DNA of 64,000 nt, from assembly GCA_028688575.1 (NCBI GenBank), contig JAQTXW010000001.1, forward strand, positions 31,466 to 95,465, read 5' to 3'. The position numbers and the translations under genes are program-made. Source of the DNA: Methylotenera sp. Its GTDB lineage: Bacteria > Pseudomonadota > Gammaproteobacteria > Burkholderiales > Methylophilaceae. Below, piece after piece: positions 54,957 to 63,229 of this stretch. Every line of letters starts with the position of its first letter. Position 1 is the first letter of the stretch. The notes under the pieces were generated by a model. It saw nothing but the letters and a program-made list of their open reading frames with translations, was not told the DNA's origin and ran no database searches.

Positions 54957-56771
54957 TTATCGCCTTAATTTATAAACCAGCACATGATCACCTGCAGGAA
55001 AGCCAAAAATAGCATTACCCCCTGCAACCACAGCAATATACTGCTCGCCATCCACTTCGTAACTGATCGGTGGTGCATTTACCCCTGCTTCTGCACTCGC
55101 TTGCCACAGCTGCTCACCTGTTTTGCTATGATAGGCATTAAATTTACCCTCACCCTCACCCATGAATACCAAATCGCCCCGCGTAGCAAGCACCCCGCCC
55201 ATGAGCGGCTGCGTTGTTTTGGCCTGCCAGCTTATTTTACCTGTCGTTAAATCAATCGCTGACAACACGCCCCAGCGCGGATCTTGAGTCGGTTCAGAAG
55301 ATGCGTAGCGGATAGGCGCTAAGCCATCTTTTGCCGGTTCTTCTACCAGTGTATATTTAATCGGCGCATGAATGCCTGCCACGTAAGCTGTCTGCTGCAC
55401 TTCATCTAAAGCGCTCGGGCTCCAGTTAGAACCTCCCAAAATCCCAGGATACAACACCGTACCTTCTTTGGTGGCTTTAGCAAAAAGATTCTTTTGTGGC
55501 ACAAACGCTTCAGACTTCATCAGCAGTGCACCTGTCGCCCTGTCATTCACATAATACCAGCCTGTTTTACCCGCCTGCCCGACTGCGGGAATTTTTTTAC
55601 CCTCCTGCACATAGTCAAACAACACTGGCGGACTTGCTAAATCATAACCCCACACATCATGCGGCACCTGCTGGTAATGCCATTTAATCTTGCCTGACTC
55701 TGTATCCAGCGCAACCAGTGAAACGGTATACAGGTTATCTCCAGGCCTGGAGATATCATTCATCTGTGGGGATGGGTTTCCAGTACCAAAAAATAAAGTA
55801 TTTGTTTGTATATCAATGGCTGGTGTGCTCCATGCTGACCCGCCACCATAACGCCAGGCATCCTGATTGTTTTTAAGATTTGCCTTTTCAGACGCGATAT
55901 CACGATTAAGCGAAACGCCATCTGAGGTGGTTTCAGCAAATACGCCCTCCCAGCCTTGGGCTGGAATCGTATCAAATTGCCAGACACGCTGACCATTATT
56001 CACATCGAATGCTGCCAAAAAGCCTGGTCGGCCATAACGACCATCCACCCCAATCACCGCGCCTAAAGGTGCATCCAATCTGGGCGTGTCCACATGCAGT
56101 CCATAACCTACGCCTGTAACGCCCACAATCACCTTGCCACGATAAACAACAGGCGCCATGTTGATGCCAATACCAGTCCCGCCATAGGATTCTTTTTTAC
56201 TTTTGGCATCATGCCGGCTTAATGAACTGGTATCTTCAGTCAGTGCTGTGTCATCTGCAACATCAGTATCCCAAAGTTTTGCGCCTGTTTTAGCATCCAA
56301 TGCAATCAGTCTGGCATCTACTGTACCAAAAAAGACTTTACCTTCACTCACTGCAACCCCTCTGTTTGCCGGGCCGCAGCACATCTTCCAACCTGCCTTG
56401 CGCGTATGCTGGTAGCGCCACAATTCACTGCCCGTTTTTGCATCAAGTGCCACAACGTGGTTGTAAGGTAAAGACACATACATCACGCCTGCCTTGACTA
56501 TAGGCGTAGCCTGAAACGTAGCAGATACGCCACTTTTAAAGTGCCAGGCCATTGTAAGATTTTTAACATTTTTCGCATTGATTTGTGTCAGTGGTGACAT
56601 GCGCTGGTTAGTGTAGTCGCGTCCATAACTTGACCAGTCGCCATTGGCAATTTCCTGCGGATTTGCGGGCAATCCTGAACATGCAGTAATCGTAAGACAC
56701 GTCAATATCAACAACCCTGTCTTTAAAAATCTTGCATTGACCCATCTGGGCATTATTTGCTGCTTACTCAT
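54957..56771 (-). CDS. PQQ-dehydrogenase-like beta-propeller lipoprotein
   Basis: This protein of about 604 residues is of the methanol/ethanol-dehydrogenase (eight-bladed propeller) family. A lipobox CLTITAC near residue 31 makes it a likely outer-membrane or periplasmic lipoprotein. The vicinal cysteine pair over PQQ is present (KMCCGPANRG). The stacking Trp (GGGSAW) and the Asn in GTGNPSP are kept. At the usual catalytic Asp position (HDxWD) the sequence is HDVWGYD, and at the metal-ligand Glu position (GAE) it is GVGYG. So two key residues appear to be Gly. A nearby Asp two positions on could substitute. Start at ATG 56771 (AGGA 7 bases away); ATG 56774 is an alternative. Enzyme activity and substrate are unproven. 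Confidence 0.82.
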   Translation of the reverse strand: MSKQQIMPRWVNARFLKTGLLILTCLTITACSGLPANPQEIANGDWSSYGRDYTNQRMSPLTQINAKNVKNLTMAWHFKSGVSATFQATPIVKAGVMYVSLPYNHVVALDAKTGSELWRYQHTRKAGWKMCCGPANRGVAVSEGKVFFGTVDARLIALDAKTGAKLWDTDVADDTALTEDTSSLSRHDAKSKKESYGGTGIGINMAPVVYRGKVIVGVTGVGYGLHVDTPRLDAPLGAVIGVDGRYGRPGFLAAFDVNNGQRVWQFDTIPAQGWEGVFAETTSDGVSLNRDIASEKANLKNNQDAWRYGGGSAWSTPAIDIQTNTLFFGTGNPSPQMNDISRPGDNLYTVSLVALDTESGKIKWHYQQVPHDVWGYDLASPPVLFDYVQEGKKIPAVGQAGKTGWYYVNDRATGALLMKSEAFVPQKNLFAKATKEGTVLYPGILGGSNWSPSALDEVQQTAYVAGIHAPIKYTLVEEPAKDGLAPIRYASSEPTQDPRWGVLSAIDLTTGKISWQAKTTQPLMGGVLATRGDLVFMGEGEGKFNAYHSKTGEQLWQASAEAGVNAPPISYEVDGEQYIAVVAGGNAIFGFPAGDHVLVYKLRR

Positions 56772-56822
56772 CATGCTTTCCTTTTTTACACATGGTTAGC
56801 GCTTCACCTATTCACTCACAGA

Positions 56823-56851
56823 ACTATACAGATTTGTATACCACATGCCAA
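56823..56851 (-). promoter_or_regulatory. Sigma-70 promoter with palindromic operator for the quinoprotein gene
   Basis: On the minus strand TTGGCA (56851-56846), a 17-bp spacer and TATAGT (56828-56823) form a strong promoter, giving a 5' leader of about 45 bases. A perfect inverted repeat TATACA-GATT-TGTATA (56825-56840) covers the -10 element and most of the spacer, as an operator would. Confidence 0.6.
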
Positions 56852-57043
56852 TATATACATTTTTTAAAGTTAACTCACCATGAAATTCATGATTTTTTCA
56901 CAGCATAACGCTTAAGGACTTGCTGCGAACATCAGGCCACATTCATCTAAATCTAACGTTTGCAGGATATAAATAAGGACTAGTGGCGATTTTAATACCA
57001 GACTTACAGATTTAGGGCGATTTCAGATGTCTAAATTTGTTTT

Positions 57044-57072
57044 TTCAACAACCAATCCTAACAGGCTATACT
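57044..57072 (+). promoter_or_regulatory. Candidate promoter of the 57108 gene
   Basis: TTCAAC (57044-57049), a 17-bp spacer and TATACT (57067-57072) lie 36 bases before the ATG. The -35 match is modest and the -10 match is five of six. Confidence 0.5.
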
Positions 57073-57107
57073 AGTGTCGACAAGATAGCACACGATGGAG
57101 TAACCTC

Positions 57108-57701
57108 ATGAACAACCGTATTCAGCAACTATTAGCGCAAATCACTGCACTTGAAGATGACTTGCGTAACGCACTTAACGAGCAGCAATCAAGCATTTAT
57201 TTTCAAATCAAAGGAAAGCGCGTTGAATTTGAAAAATCCATCAAAGAAACACACCGCAAGTTAAAAACCAATTTTTTTCGCTGGCTTATCACCAGCCGAC
57301 CGCAAAATCTGATTACTGGGCCCATTATCTACGCCATGATTATCCCTTTAGTCGTGACCGATGTATTTATCACCTTTTACCAACTGACCTGTTTTCCGAT
57401 TTATGGAATTAAAAAAGTACGCAGAGCGGACTACATTATCTTTGACAGACAGCAGCTTCACTATCTGAATTTTATTGAAAAATTTCATTGCACTTATTGC
57501 GCCTATGGTACAGGCATGATTGCCTACATCAGCGAAATTGTGGGTAGAACTGAACAATATTTTTGCCCCATCAAGCACGCCAGAAAGATTTTAAGCACAC
57601 ATAGCCGATATCAGCATTTTTTAGAGTTTGGTGATGCAGAAGACTATGAAGCTACACTTGAGCAATATAGAAAAGCTTTAAATAAAGAAGCAGAGTCATA
57701 A
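57108..57701 (+). CDS. Conserved membrane-associated protein of unknown function
   Basis: I cannot assign a function to this 197-residue protein. An N-terminal coiled-coil-like region (residues 1-55) is followed by a hydrophobic stretch (about 68-100, GPIIYAMIIPLVVTDVFITF) that could form one or two membrane helices. A C-terminal block then has RRADYIIFDRQQLHYLNF, a CxxC in KFHCTYCAYG and YFCPIKHARK. The Cys/His set might bind a metal or heme. The block looks like a recurring conserved family in proteobacteria, from memory only. GGAG lies 7 bases before ATG 57108, and a promoter precedes it. It stands alone between a divergent and a convergent gene. Confidence 0.75.
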   Translation: MNNRIQQLLAQITALEDDLRNALNEQQSSIYFQIKGKRVEFEKSIKETHRKLKTNFFRWLITSRPQNLITGPIIYAMIIPLVVTDVFITFYQLTCFPIYGIKKVRRADYIIFDRQQLHYLNFIEKFHCTYCAYGTGMIAYISEIVGRTEQYFCPIKHARKILSTHSRYQHFLEFGDAEDYEATLEQYRKALNKEAES

Positions 57702-57771
57702 AGTGACGCATGTGTGCTTGGGCGCGTGTATCATTTGGTACAAATTTCCAGAGAGGATTTTTTATTGAATT

Positions 57772-58734
57772 TTATGATGTGCCTTTATAGCGCGAGCCGA
57801 AAAACTCCATCATTAAAAAGTCCTCCAAACCCGCATTATCTTCAAGTCGTGCTGACTGAGTAACCGAGCGCCCCAAGCGGTGCGATTCCCACTGGAAGTC
57901 CCCATCATAATGACTGCGAATTAAAGCAATCATGCGTCTGATCATCACCAGCCTGACATCTTCGCCAATTTGCGCCTGCACCTCAAAATACTGCAAGTTG
58001 GCACTACTAAAATCATTAGTCCAACCCCGAAACGAAAAGGTCGCGCTACGCATATTTAAGCTGGTAATTTCAAATATACCATTCGTGCCTACTTTCAAGT
58101 TACGCTTAATGCGCTCATCACGTATTTGCTCATCACTGAGGGCACGCTCACGCGCCATCGCCTCTGCATTCTGCCGTGCAGCTTCTGTCGTCCCACCCTG
58201 TTTTTGAGCGCGCATCGCCAGCATATACGACTGCATATCAGGATAGTCTTCAGGCCGAATCTCTTTTTCAGGCGTTTTTACCAGAGGCGGTTTCGCCTCG
58301 TTCGGTTTGACTAATGTTTCTGGCACACTGAAAGCTGGTTTTTCGCTGGTAATAACTTTTGGCGTCGGAGTCTTTGCCATCACCTTAGGTGGAGGATTTT
58401 TAGGTTTTTCCAACTTAGGCACTGGTTTTGGCGGTGGTTCAGCAGGTTTTTGCATCAACTCTTCCTGCAGTTTGCCAAGTGGGATACTCGGCAGCAAACT
58501 TACCTGCATGGCGGTTGAAGGCTTTACACGAGGTTCTTCAAGTTTGATACTGGGCGCAAATAATAATATCAATGCATGCAGCAGCAATGAGATTAAAACG
58601 GCAATGAGCGTACTGCGGCTTATATGAATGCGGATAAAAAAGTCATCCCTTACAGGCATTGCCGCCGCACCTGACAAAAAATCATCAAAACTGGGTGCTA
58701 ATACAAGCGGTGCTTTTGTGCGGCTTTGTGACAT
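57772..58734 (-). CDS. TonB-like energy-transducer-type protein
   Basis: This 320-residue protein has a cytoplasmic N-terminus of about 40 residues, one membrane helix (about 41-60) and a Pro/Lys-rich periplasmic stretch (about 75-155), as in TonB. The helix carries Ser49-x3-His53, matching the Ser/His spacing that couples TonB to ExbBD. The C-terminal ~110 residues (e.g. LKVGTNGIFEITSLNMRSA, QYFEVQAQIGEDVRLVMIRR) do not look like the usual TonB C-terminal domain. No exbB/exbD or receptor gene is adjacent. It starts 2 bases after the hrpA stop, so it is probably co-transcribed. Role unknown. Confidence 0.65.
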   Translation of the reverse strand: MSQSRTKAPLVLAPSFDDFLSGAAAMPVRDDFFIRIHISRSTLIAVLISLLLHALILLFAPSIKLEEPRVKPSTAMQVSLLPSIPLGKLQEELMQKPAEPPPKPVPKLEKPKNPPPKVMAKTPTPKVITSEKPAFSVPETLVKPNEAKPPLVKTPEKEIRPEDYPDMQSYMLAMRAQKQGGTTEAARQNAEAMARERALSDEQIRDERIKRNLKVGTNGIFEITSLNMRSATFSFRGWTNDFSSANLQYFEVQAQIGEDVRLVMIRRMIALIRSHYDGDFQWESHRLGRSVTQSARLEDNAGLEDFLMMEFFGSRYKGTS

Positions 58735-58736
58735 GG

Positions 58737-61700
58737 CTATAGCTGCATATCCGCCCAGGCTTTTTCCAGTCGTTTGATTGATATTGGAAATGGCGTTTTA
58801 AGCTCTTGTGCAAAAAGTGAAACTCTCAACTCTTCAATAAGCCACCTGAAATCCTGTAATGCAGGGGGAATATCTAAATGTGCGGCATTCAAGGCATTGA
58901 CTCTATCCTGCCATTTCTGCCAAATTCCTCCCACGCTAGCTGCGTTCTTGCCGTCACGGTCGGGGTTGGCTGGCTGTTTTTCCATTCGTAAACGTAACGC
59001 CTTTAAATAACGTGGAACGTGCTGCAAGCGCTCCCACGGCGTCTGGCTTAGACATCCCTTATAAACCAACAAGCCGACTTGCTGATCTAAATCACGTTTT
59101 AGCCTATTGACCGTGGCTGGCAACTGCGCCTGCTTTTGCACCAGCAATTGATATTCATTGGCAACCGCCTGCACCTGACGAGCAACGGCGTCTTTTACCG
59201 CAGGCAAGCGTGTTCTGGCGCGTTGCTTTAACTTCATAAAATCTTCATTCGAACGTGGCAGGTCATCTTCGCCGATAAATGCACGGTCGGCAATCGCGAG
59301 CACCATATCCTCACGTAACTCATCTGCTGACATTACGTTGCGCAATGTCAGCGCGTACTGATTAAAGTTGGGCAGGCTTTTTTCAAGCTGCTTCATTTGT
59401 TCTTTCAATTCAAAACGCATTAAGCGACAGACACCTTTACGGTGGCTTCGTTCCGCTTCACGCTCAGTATCAAATAGCTTGACCGAGATACTGTCATCAG
59501 CATCTTCCAGTGCAGGGTAACCCGTCACTTTTAATCCATCGCGCTCAAAACTCAGCGTTTGCGGCAAATCTCCAAAATCCCATTGTTTAAGCCCAGTTTT
59601 TTCAATATCAGGTGAAGCATTCCTGAAAGTAAGCTGTGCGGCTGAACCCAGTTGTTTTTTTAGCAAGTGCCAGTCACGCCCCATTGCCAGCTCACGCCCT
59701 GCATCATCAATGACACTGAAATTCATTAAATGGTGTGCTGGTATATCGGCCAGATCCCAGTCTTCCTTGCTAATTTTCAACGTGGTTTGATGCTGAATGT
59801 AAGCGGCTAAGGTTTCCAGTAAAGGTCTAGAGGAGTCATTATCAATATTTTCAAGAAATCCTGTCACAAACTCTGGCACAGGGACGCATACACGGCGGAA
59901 TGCCTTAGGTAGCGCTTTAATCAGGTAGGTCAGTTTCTCACGTAGCATGCCTGGTACCAACCACTCGGTTTGCACAGGGTTGAGCTGATTCAGCAAAGCA
60001 AGCGGCACGGTTGCGGTCACCCCATCTAATACATGTCCAGGTTCGAAACGATACTTCAGGCTAGTTTCCACGCCATCCAACATAATTTTTTCAGGGAACT
60101 GCACCGCAGTAATCGCATCAGCTCCGTGGCGCATCAAATCATCGCGCGTTAAATATAATAGCTTGGGATTCAGTTTTTCTGCATCCGCGCGCCATTTCTC
60201 AAAACTTGCGGCATTATAAATATCCGTAGGGACCTTAGCATCGTAGAATGCAAATAACTGATGCTCATCCACCAGCACATCCTGACGGCGCGCCTTATGC
60301 TCCAACTCTTCAACTTCTGCGATCAGGTGTTCATTAGACTTAAAAAAAGCCGCTTTTGTATCAAACTCACCATTTGCCAGCGCTTCACGTATGAATATCT
60401 CACGCGATTCCACAGGATTAATTGGGCCATAATGCACTCGACGCTTAGGAATAATCGTCACACCATACAGACTCACGCGCTCCCACGCGTTGACCATGCC
60501 CATTTTCCTATCCCAGCGCGGGTCTGAATAATGGCTATCGGTGAGGCCGCGCGCTAAAGGCTCAATCCAATCTGGCTCTATCTTTGCAACGCCACGCGCG
60601 TATAATTTGGCCGTATCCACCAACTCAGCCGCCATCACCCATTTTGGCCGTGTTTTTTTAAGCGTGGAACCAGGCGCAATATAAAAACGAATACCGCGAG
60701 CACCTGCGTAAGACTCACTCTCACCATCTTTAAAGCCGATATTGCCTAGCAGACCCGCTAGTAAGGCTTTATGAATCTGCTCGTAACTGGCTTCCTTCTC
60801 ATTGGGCTTAAATTCCATTTCCGACACGATTTCCAGCAACTGCCCATGTAACTCTCGCCATTCTTTCAGGCGTAAAAATGACAGGAAGTTGGCATGACAT
60901 TGGTTCAGCAGGTCTTTGTTAGATTTTTTATGCTTAAGTGCATGTTCAAACCAGTCCCACAGCTTGAGATAGCTCATGAAATCAGAGCCCTCACCTGCAA
61001 ATTTTGCATGTGCATTATCCGCCGCCTCGCGTTTATCCATAGGGCGCTCACGTGGGTCTTGTATGCTCAACACACTCGCGATAATGAGAATTTCATTTAA
61101 ACAGGCCTCACGTCTGGCCGCCAGAATCATGCGTCCCACGCGTGGGTCCAACGGCAGTTTAGCTAATTGCAATCCTGTTTCTGTAATTTGGCGCTTGCTA
61201 TCTACTGCACCCAACTCTTGCAAAAGCAGATAACCATCAGCAATCAAGCGCGAAGATGGCGCCTCGATAAACGGAAACTCAGCCACATCTCCCAAACGTA
61301 GCGCCGCCATGCGCAATATCACACTGGCCAGTGAACTGCGTAAAATCTCAGGCTCGGTAAACTCTGGCCTGCCGTTAAAATCTTCTTCTGAATAAAGCCG
61401 CACGCAAGTGCCATGAGAAACCCGCCCGCAGCGCCCTGCACGCTGCTTGGCCGCTGCCTGGCTGATTTTTTCAATTTGCAACTGCTCCACCTTGGCGCGC
61501 GGACTGTAACGATTTACCCGTGCCAGACCTGCATCAATCACATATTTAATGCCTGGCACCGTGAGCGAAGTCTCAGCCACGTTGGTTGCCAGCACAATGC
61601 GACGGCTACTATGGCTTTTAAAAATCTTTTGCTGGTCTTCAATCGAAAGCCGCGCAAACAAGGGCAACACTTCAATATGCTTTAGCTTAGCGGAACGCCC

Positions 61701-62804
61701 CTGATATTTACGCAAATGGTCGGCCACATCGCGAATTTCGCGCTCACCGGGCAGAAACACCAGAATATCGCCGTCACCAAGCCTGAGTAAATCATCGGCT
61801 GCGTCCAAAATCGCTTCTTCAATAGCCTCCTCTTCGTCATCCTCTTCCAGCCAACGTGCCTCACTCTTGGCTTTGCGTGCGATACCCAAAATATTTCTGG
61901 ATGAGATGTTTTCGGAGCCAATCTCTGTATCGTCCTCCAAATCAAACTGTATACACTCAGGGGCTGCTATTTCTTTCGAACGAAAACCAGCTTTACCTAA
62001 AGGTCGGTAGCGAATTTCAACGGGATATGTACGACCCGACACTTCAATCACAGGTGCCCCATTAAAATGCTGCGAAAACCTGTCCGCATCAATCGTCGCC
62101 GAGGTGACAATGATTTTCAAATCAGGACGTTTCGGCAATAACTGTTTTAAGTAACCCAGCAAGAAATCAATATTCAAGCTGCGCTCATGCGCCTCATCAA
62201 TAATGATGGTGTCATACGCATTCAGGAACTTATCCCCTTGCGTTTCAGCCAGCAAAATGCCATCGGTCATCAGTTTAATGTAACTGGCTTCGGACAGCCT
62301 ATCGTTAAACCGCACCTTATACCCCACGACCTCACCCAACGGTGAATGAAGCTCCTGCGCAATGCGTGATGCCACTGAGCGCGCTGCAATACGGCGCGGT
62401 TGCGTGTGACCAATCAACCCAGACACACCTCGCCCTAATTCCAAACAAATTTTTGGTAACTGCGTTGTTTTTCCAGAGCCAGTTTCACCGCACACAATCA
62501 CCACTTGATGCTGATTGATTGCCGCTGAGATTTCATTCTTTTTGCTACTGACTGGCAATTCTTGCGAGTACTCAGGTTGCGGTAAATTCGCCAAACGTGC
62601 CTGATATTTAAGTTGAGATCTGTGTATCCTCTGCGAAATATCCTGTAGCGATTTTTCAACTGATTTGTTTTGCTGAGCGAGTGTTTTGGCTTGATTAAGC
62701 CTGTTTTTAAGCGGGTAACGGTCAGCCAGCATGCAGGTAGGCAATTGCTGCCATAAGGCATGAATTAACTGAGCTGGCGTATTGGTTTGCGAATGGCTGG
62801 ACAT
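58737..62804 (-). CDS. hrpA: ATP-dependent RNA helicase HrpA
   Basis: HrpA is a large DEAH-box RNA helicase, tied in E. coli to mRNA processing and to rescue of stalled or collided ribosomes. This 1355-residue protein has Walker A GETGSGKT (residues 106-113), the DEAH box IIIDEAHERSL near residue 203, TSATID, and C-terminal motifs TNVAETSLTVPGIKYVIDAG and QRAGRCGR. An OB-fold and long C-terminal helical region follow, as in full-length HrpA (about 1300 residues). It is complete with no frameshift. The tRNA-Lys gene lies upstream and the TonB-like gene directly downstream. Confidence 0.96.
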   Translation of the reverse strand: MSSHSQTNTPAQLIHALWQQLPTCMLADRYPLKNRLNQAKTLAQQNKSVEKSLQDISQRIHRSQLKYQARLANLPQPEYSQELPVSSKKNEISAAINQHQVVIVCGETGSGKTTQLPKICLELGRGVSGLIGHTQPRRIAARSVASRIAQELHSPLGEVVGYKVRFNDRLSEASYIKLMTDGILLAETQGDKFLNAYDTIIIDEAHERSLNIDFLLGYLKQLLPKRPDLKIIVTSATIDADRFSQHFNGAPVIEVSGRTYPVEIRYRPLGKAGFRSKEIAAPECIQFDLEDDTEIGSENISSRNILGIARKAKSEARWLEEDDEEEAIEEAILDAADDLLRLGDGDILVFLPGEREIRDVADHLRKYQGRSAKLKHIEVLPLFARLSIEDQQKIFKSHSSRRIVLATNVAETSLTVPGIKYVIDAGLARVNRYSPRAKVEQLQIEKISQAAAKQRAGRCGRVSHGTCVRLYSEEDFNGRPEFTEPEILRSSLASVILRMAALRLGDVAEFPFIEAPSSRLIADGYLLLQELGAVDSKRQITETGLQLAKLPLDPRVGRMILAARREACLNEILIIASVLSIQDPRERPMDKREAADNAHAKFAGEGSDFMSYLKLWDWFEHALKHKKSNKDLLNQCHANFLSFLRLKEWRELHGQLLEIVSEMEFKPNEKEASYEQIHKALLAGLLGNIGFKDGESESYAGARGIRFYIAPGSTLKKTRPKWVMAAELVDTAKLYARGVAKIEPDWIEPLARGLTDSHYSDPRWDRKMGMVNAWERVSLYGVTIIPKRRVHYGPINPVESREIFIREALANGEFDTKAAFFKSNEHLIAEVEELEHKARRQDVLVDEHQLFAFYDAKVPTDIYNAASFEKWRADAEKLNPKLLYLTRDDLMRHGADAITAVQFPEKIMLDGVETSLKYRFEPGHVLDGVTATVPLALLNQLNPVQTEWLVPGMLREKLTYLIKALPKAFRRVCVPVPEFVTGFLENIDNDSSRPLLETLAAYIQHQTTLKISKEDWDLADIPAHHLMNFSVIDDAGRELAMGRDWHLLKKQLGSAAQLTFRNASPDIEKTGLKQWDFGDLPQTLSFERDGLKVTGYPALEDADDSISVKLFDTEREAERSHRKGVCRLMRFELKEQMKQLEKSLPNFNQYALTLRNVMSADELREDMVLAIADRAFIGEDDLPRSNEDFMKLKQRARTRLPAVKDAVARQVQAVANEYQLLVQKQAQLPATVNRLKRDLDQQVGLLVYKGCLSQTPWERLQHVPRYLKALRLRMEKQPANPDRDGKNAASVGGIWQKWQDRVNALNAAHLDIPPALQDFRWLIEELRVSLFAQELKTPFPISIKRLEKAWADMQL

Positions 62805-62879
62805 ATCGCCAGCATTTTATCATGCCAGCACGTATTCATTCATATTGAAAAGCTGCAAAACAAGGACTGCCAGCTAACT

Positions 62880-62955
62880 TGGTAGGGGATGCGAGGCTCG
62901 AACTCGCGACAAACGGATTAAGAGTCCGCTGCTCTACCAACTGAGCTAATCCCCC
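62880..62955 (-). tRNA. tRNA-Lys (anticodon CTT)
   Basis: A 76-base cloverleaf reads on the minus strand from GGGGGAT to ATCCCCT-ACCA, with CCA encoded. The acceptor stem is fully paired apart from G1-T72. The D-arm GCTCAGTTGGTAGAGC, an anticodon loop CTCTTAA with anticodon CTT at 62922-62920, and the T-arm with GTTCGAGCC are all present. It decodes AAG lysine codons. Confidence 0.97.
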
Positions 62956-62967
62956 ATAGTGGGCGTA

Positions 62968-62996
62968 ATTATGTTGTTATTACTTGAACCTGTCAA
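62968..62996 (-). promoter_or_regulatory. Promoter of tRNA-Lys
   Basis: On the minus strand a consensus TTGACA (62996-62991), a 17-bp spacer and CATAAT (62973-62968) lie 13 bases before the tRNA 5' end. The transcript would have a leader of only a few bases. Confidence 0.8.
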
Positions 62997-63180
62997 CTTT
63001 GCAGGCAGTAGCAAATAGTATGAAAAATGAGACATCGGCAGAAGTGATGCGTGTTGCATAAAAAGATTTGACAGTCATGCTTGCATGAGAATGAGGCAAT
63101 TCCTTAAAGGAAACACGGAATAACTGACTACGGTATTCTGTGTTCACAGACACACAGGTCACATAGTTAATATTTCATCA

Positions 63181-63224
63181 CTGAACCATCATTGAACCAT
63201 CGTTGATTCATGATTGAATCATTG
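63181..63224. repeat. Degenerate 11-bp tandem repeat
   Basis: Four head-to-tail 11-base units (CTGAACCATCA, TTGAACCATCG, TTGATTCATGA, TTGAATCATTG) lie 5 bases downstream of the methyltransferase stop. The first two are nearly identical; the last two form a small palindrome GATTCA-TGAT-TGAATC. Confidence 0.75.
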
Positions 63225-63229
63225 CCGCT

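Larger units (their letters stand above)
56775..57107. other. 333-bp intergenic region
   Basis: No coding frame is credible here. It contains the divergent promoters of its two flanking genes, a 13-base palindrome CATGAAATTCATG (56879-56891) and two copies of GGCGATTT about 30 bases apart. Confidence 0.6.

Noticed and set aside
54957-56771. Calling the quinoprotein a methanol dehydrogenase (mxaF/xoxF)
   Set aside because: It has a lipobox, no mxaG/J/I neighbours and changed catalytic positions, so a specific methanol-oxidising role is not supported.
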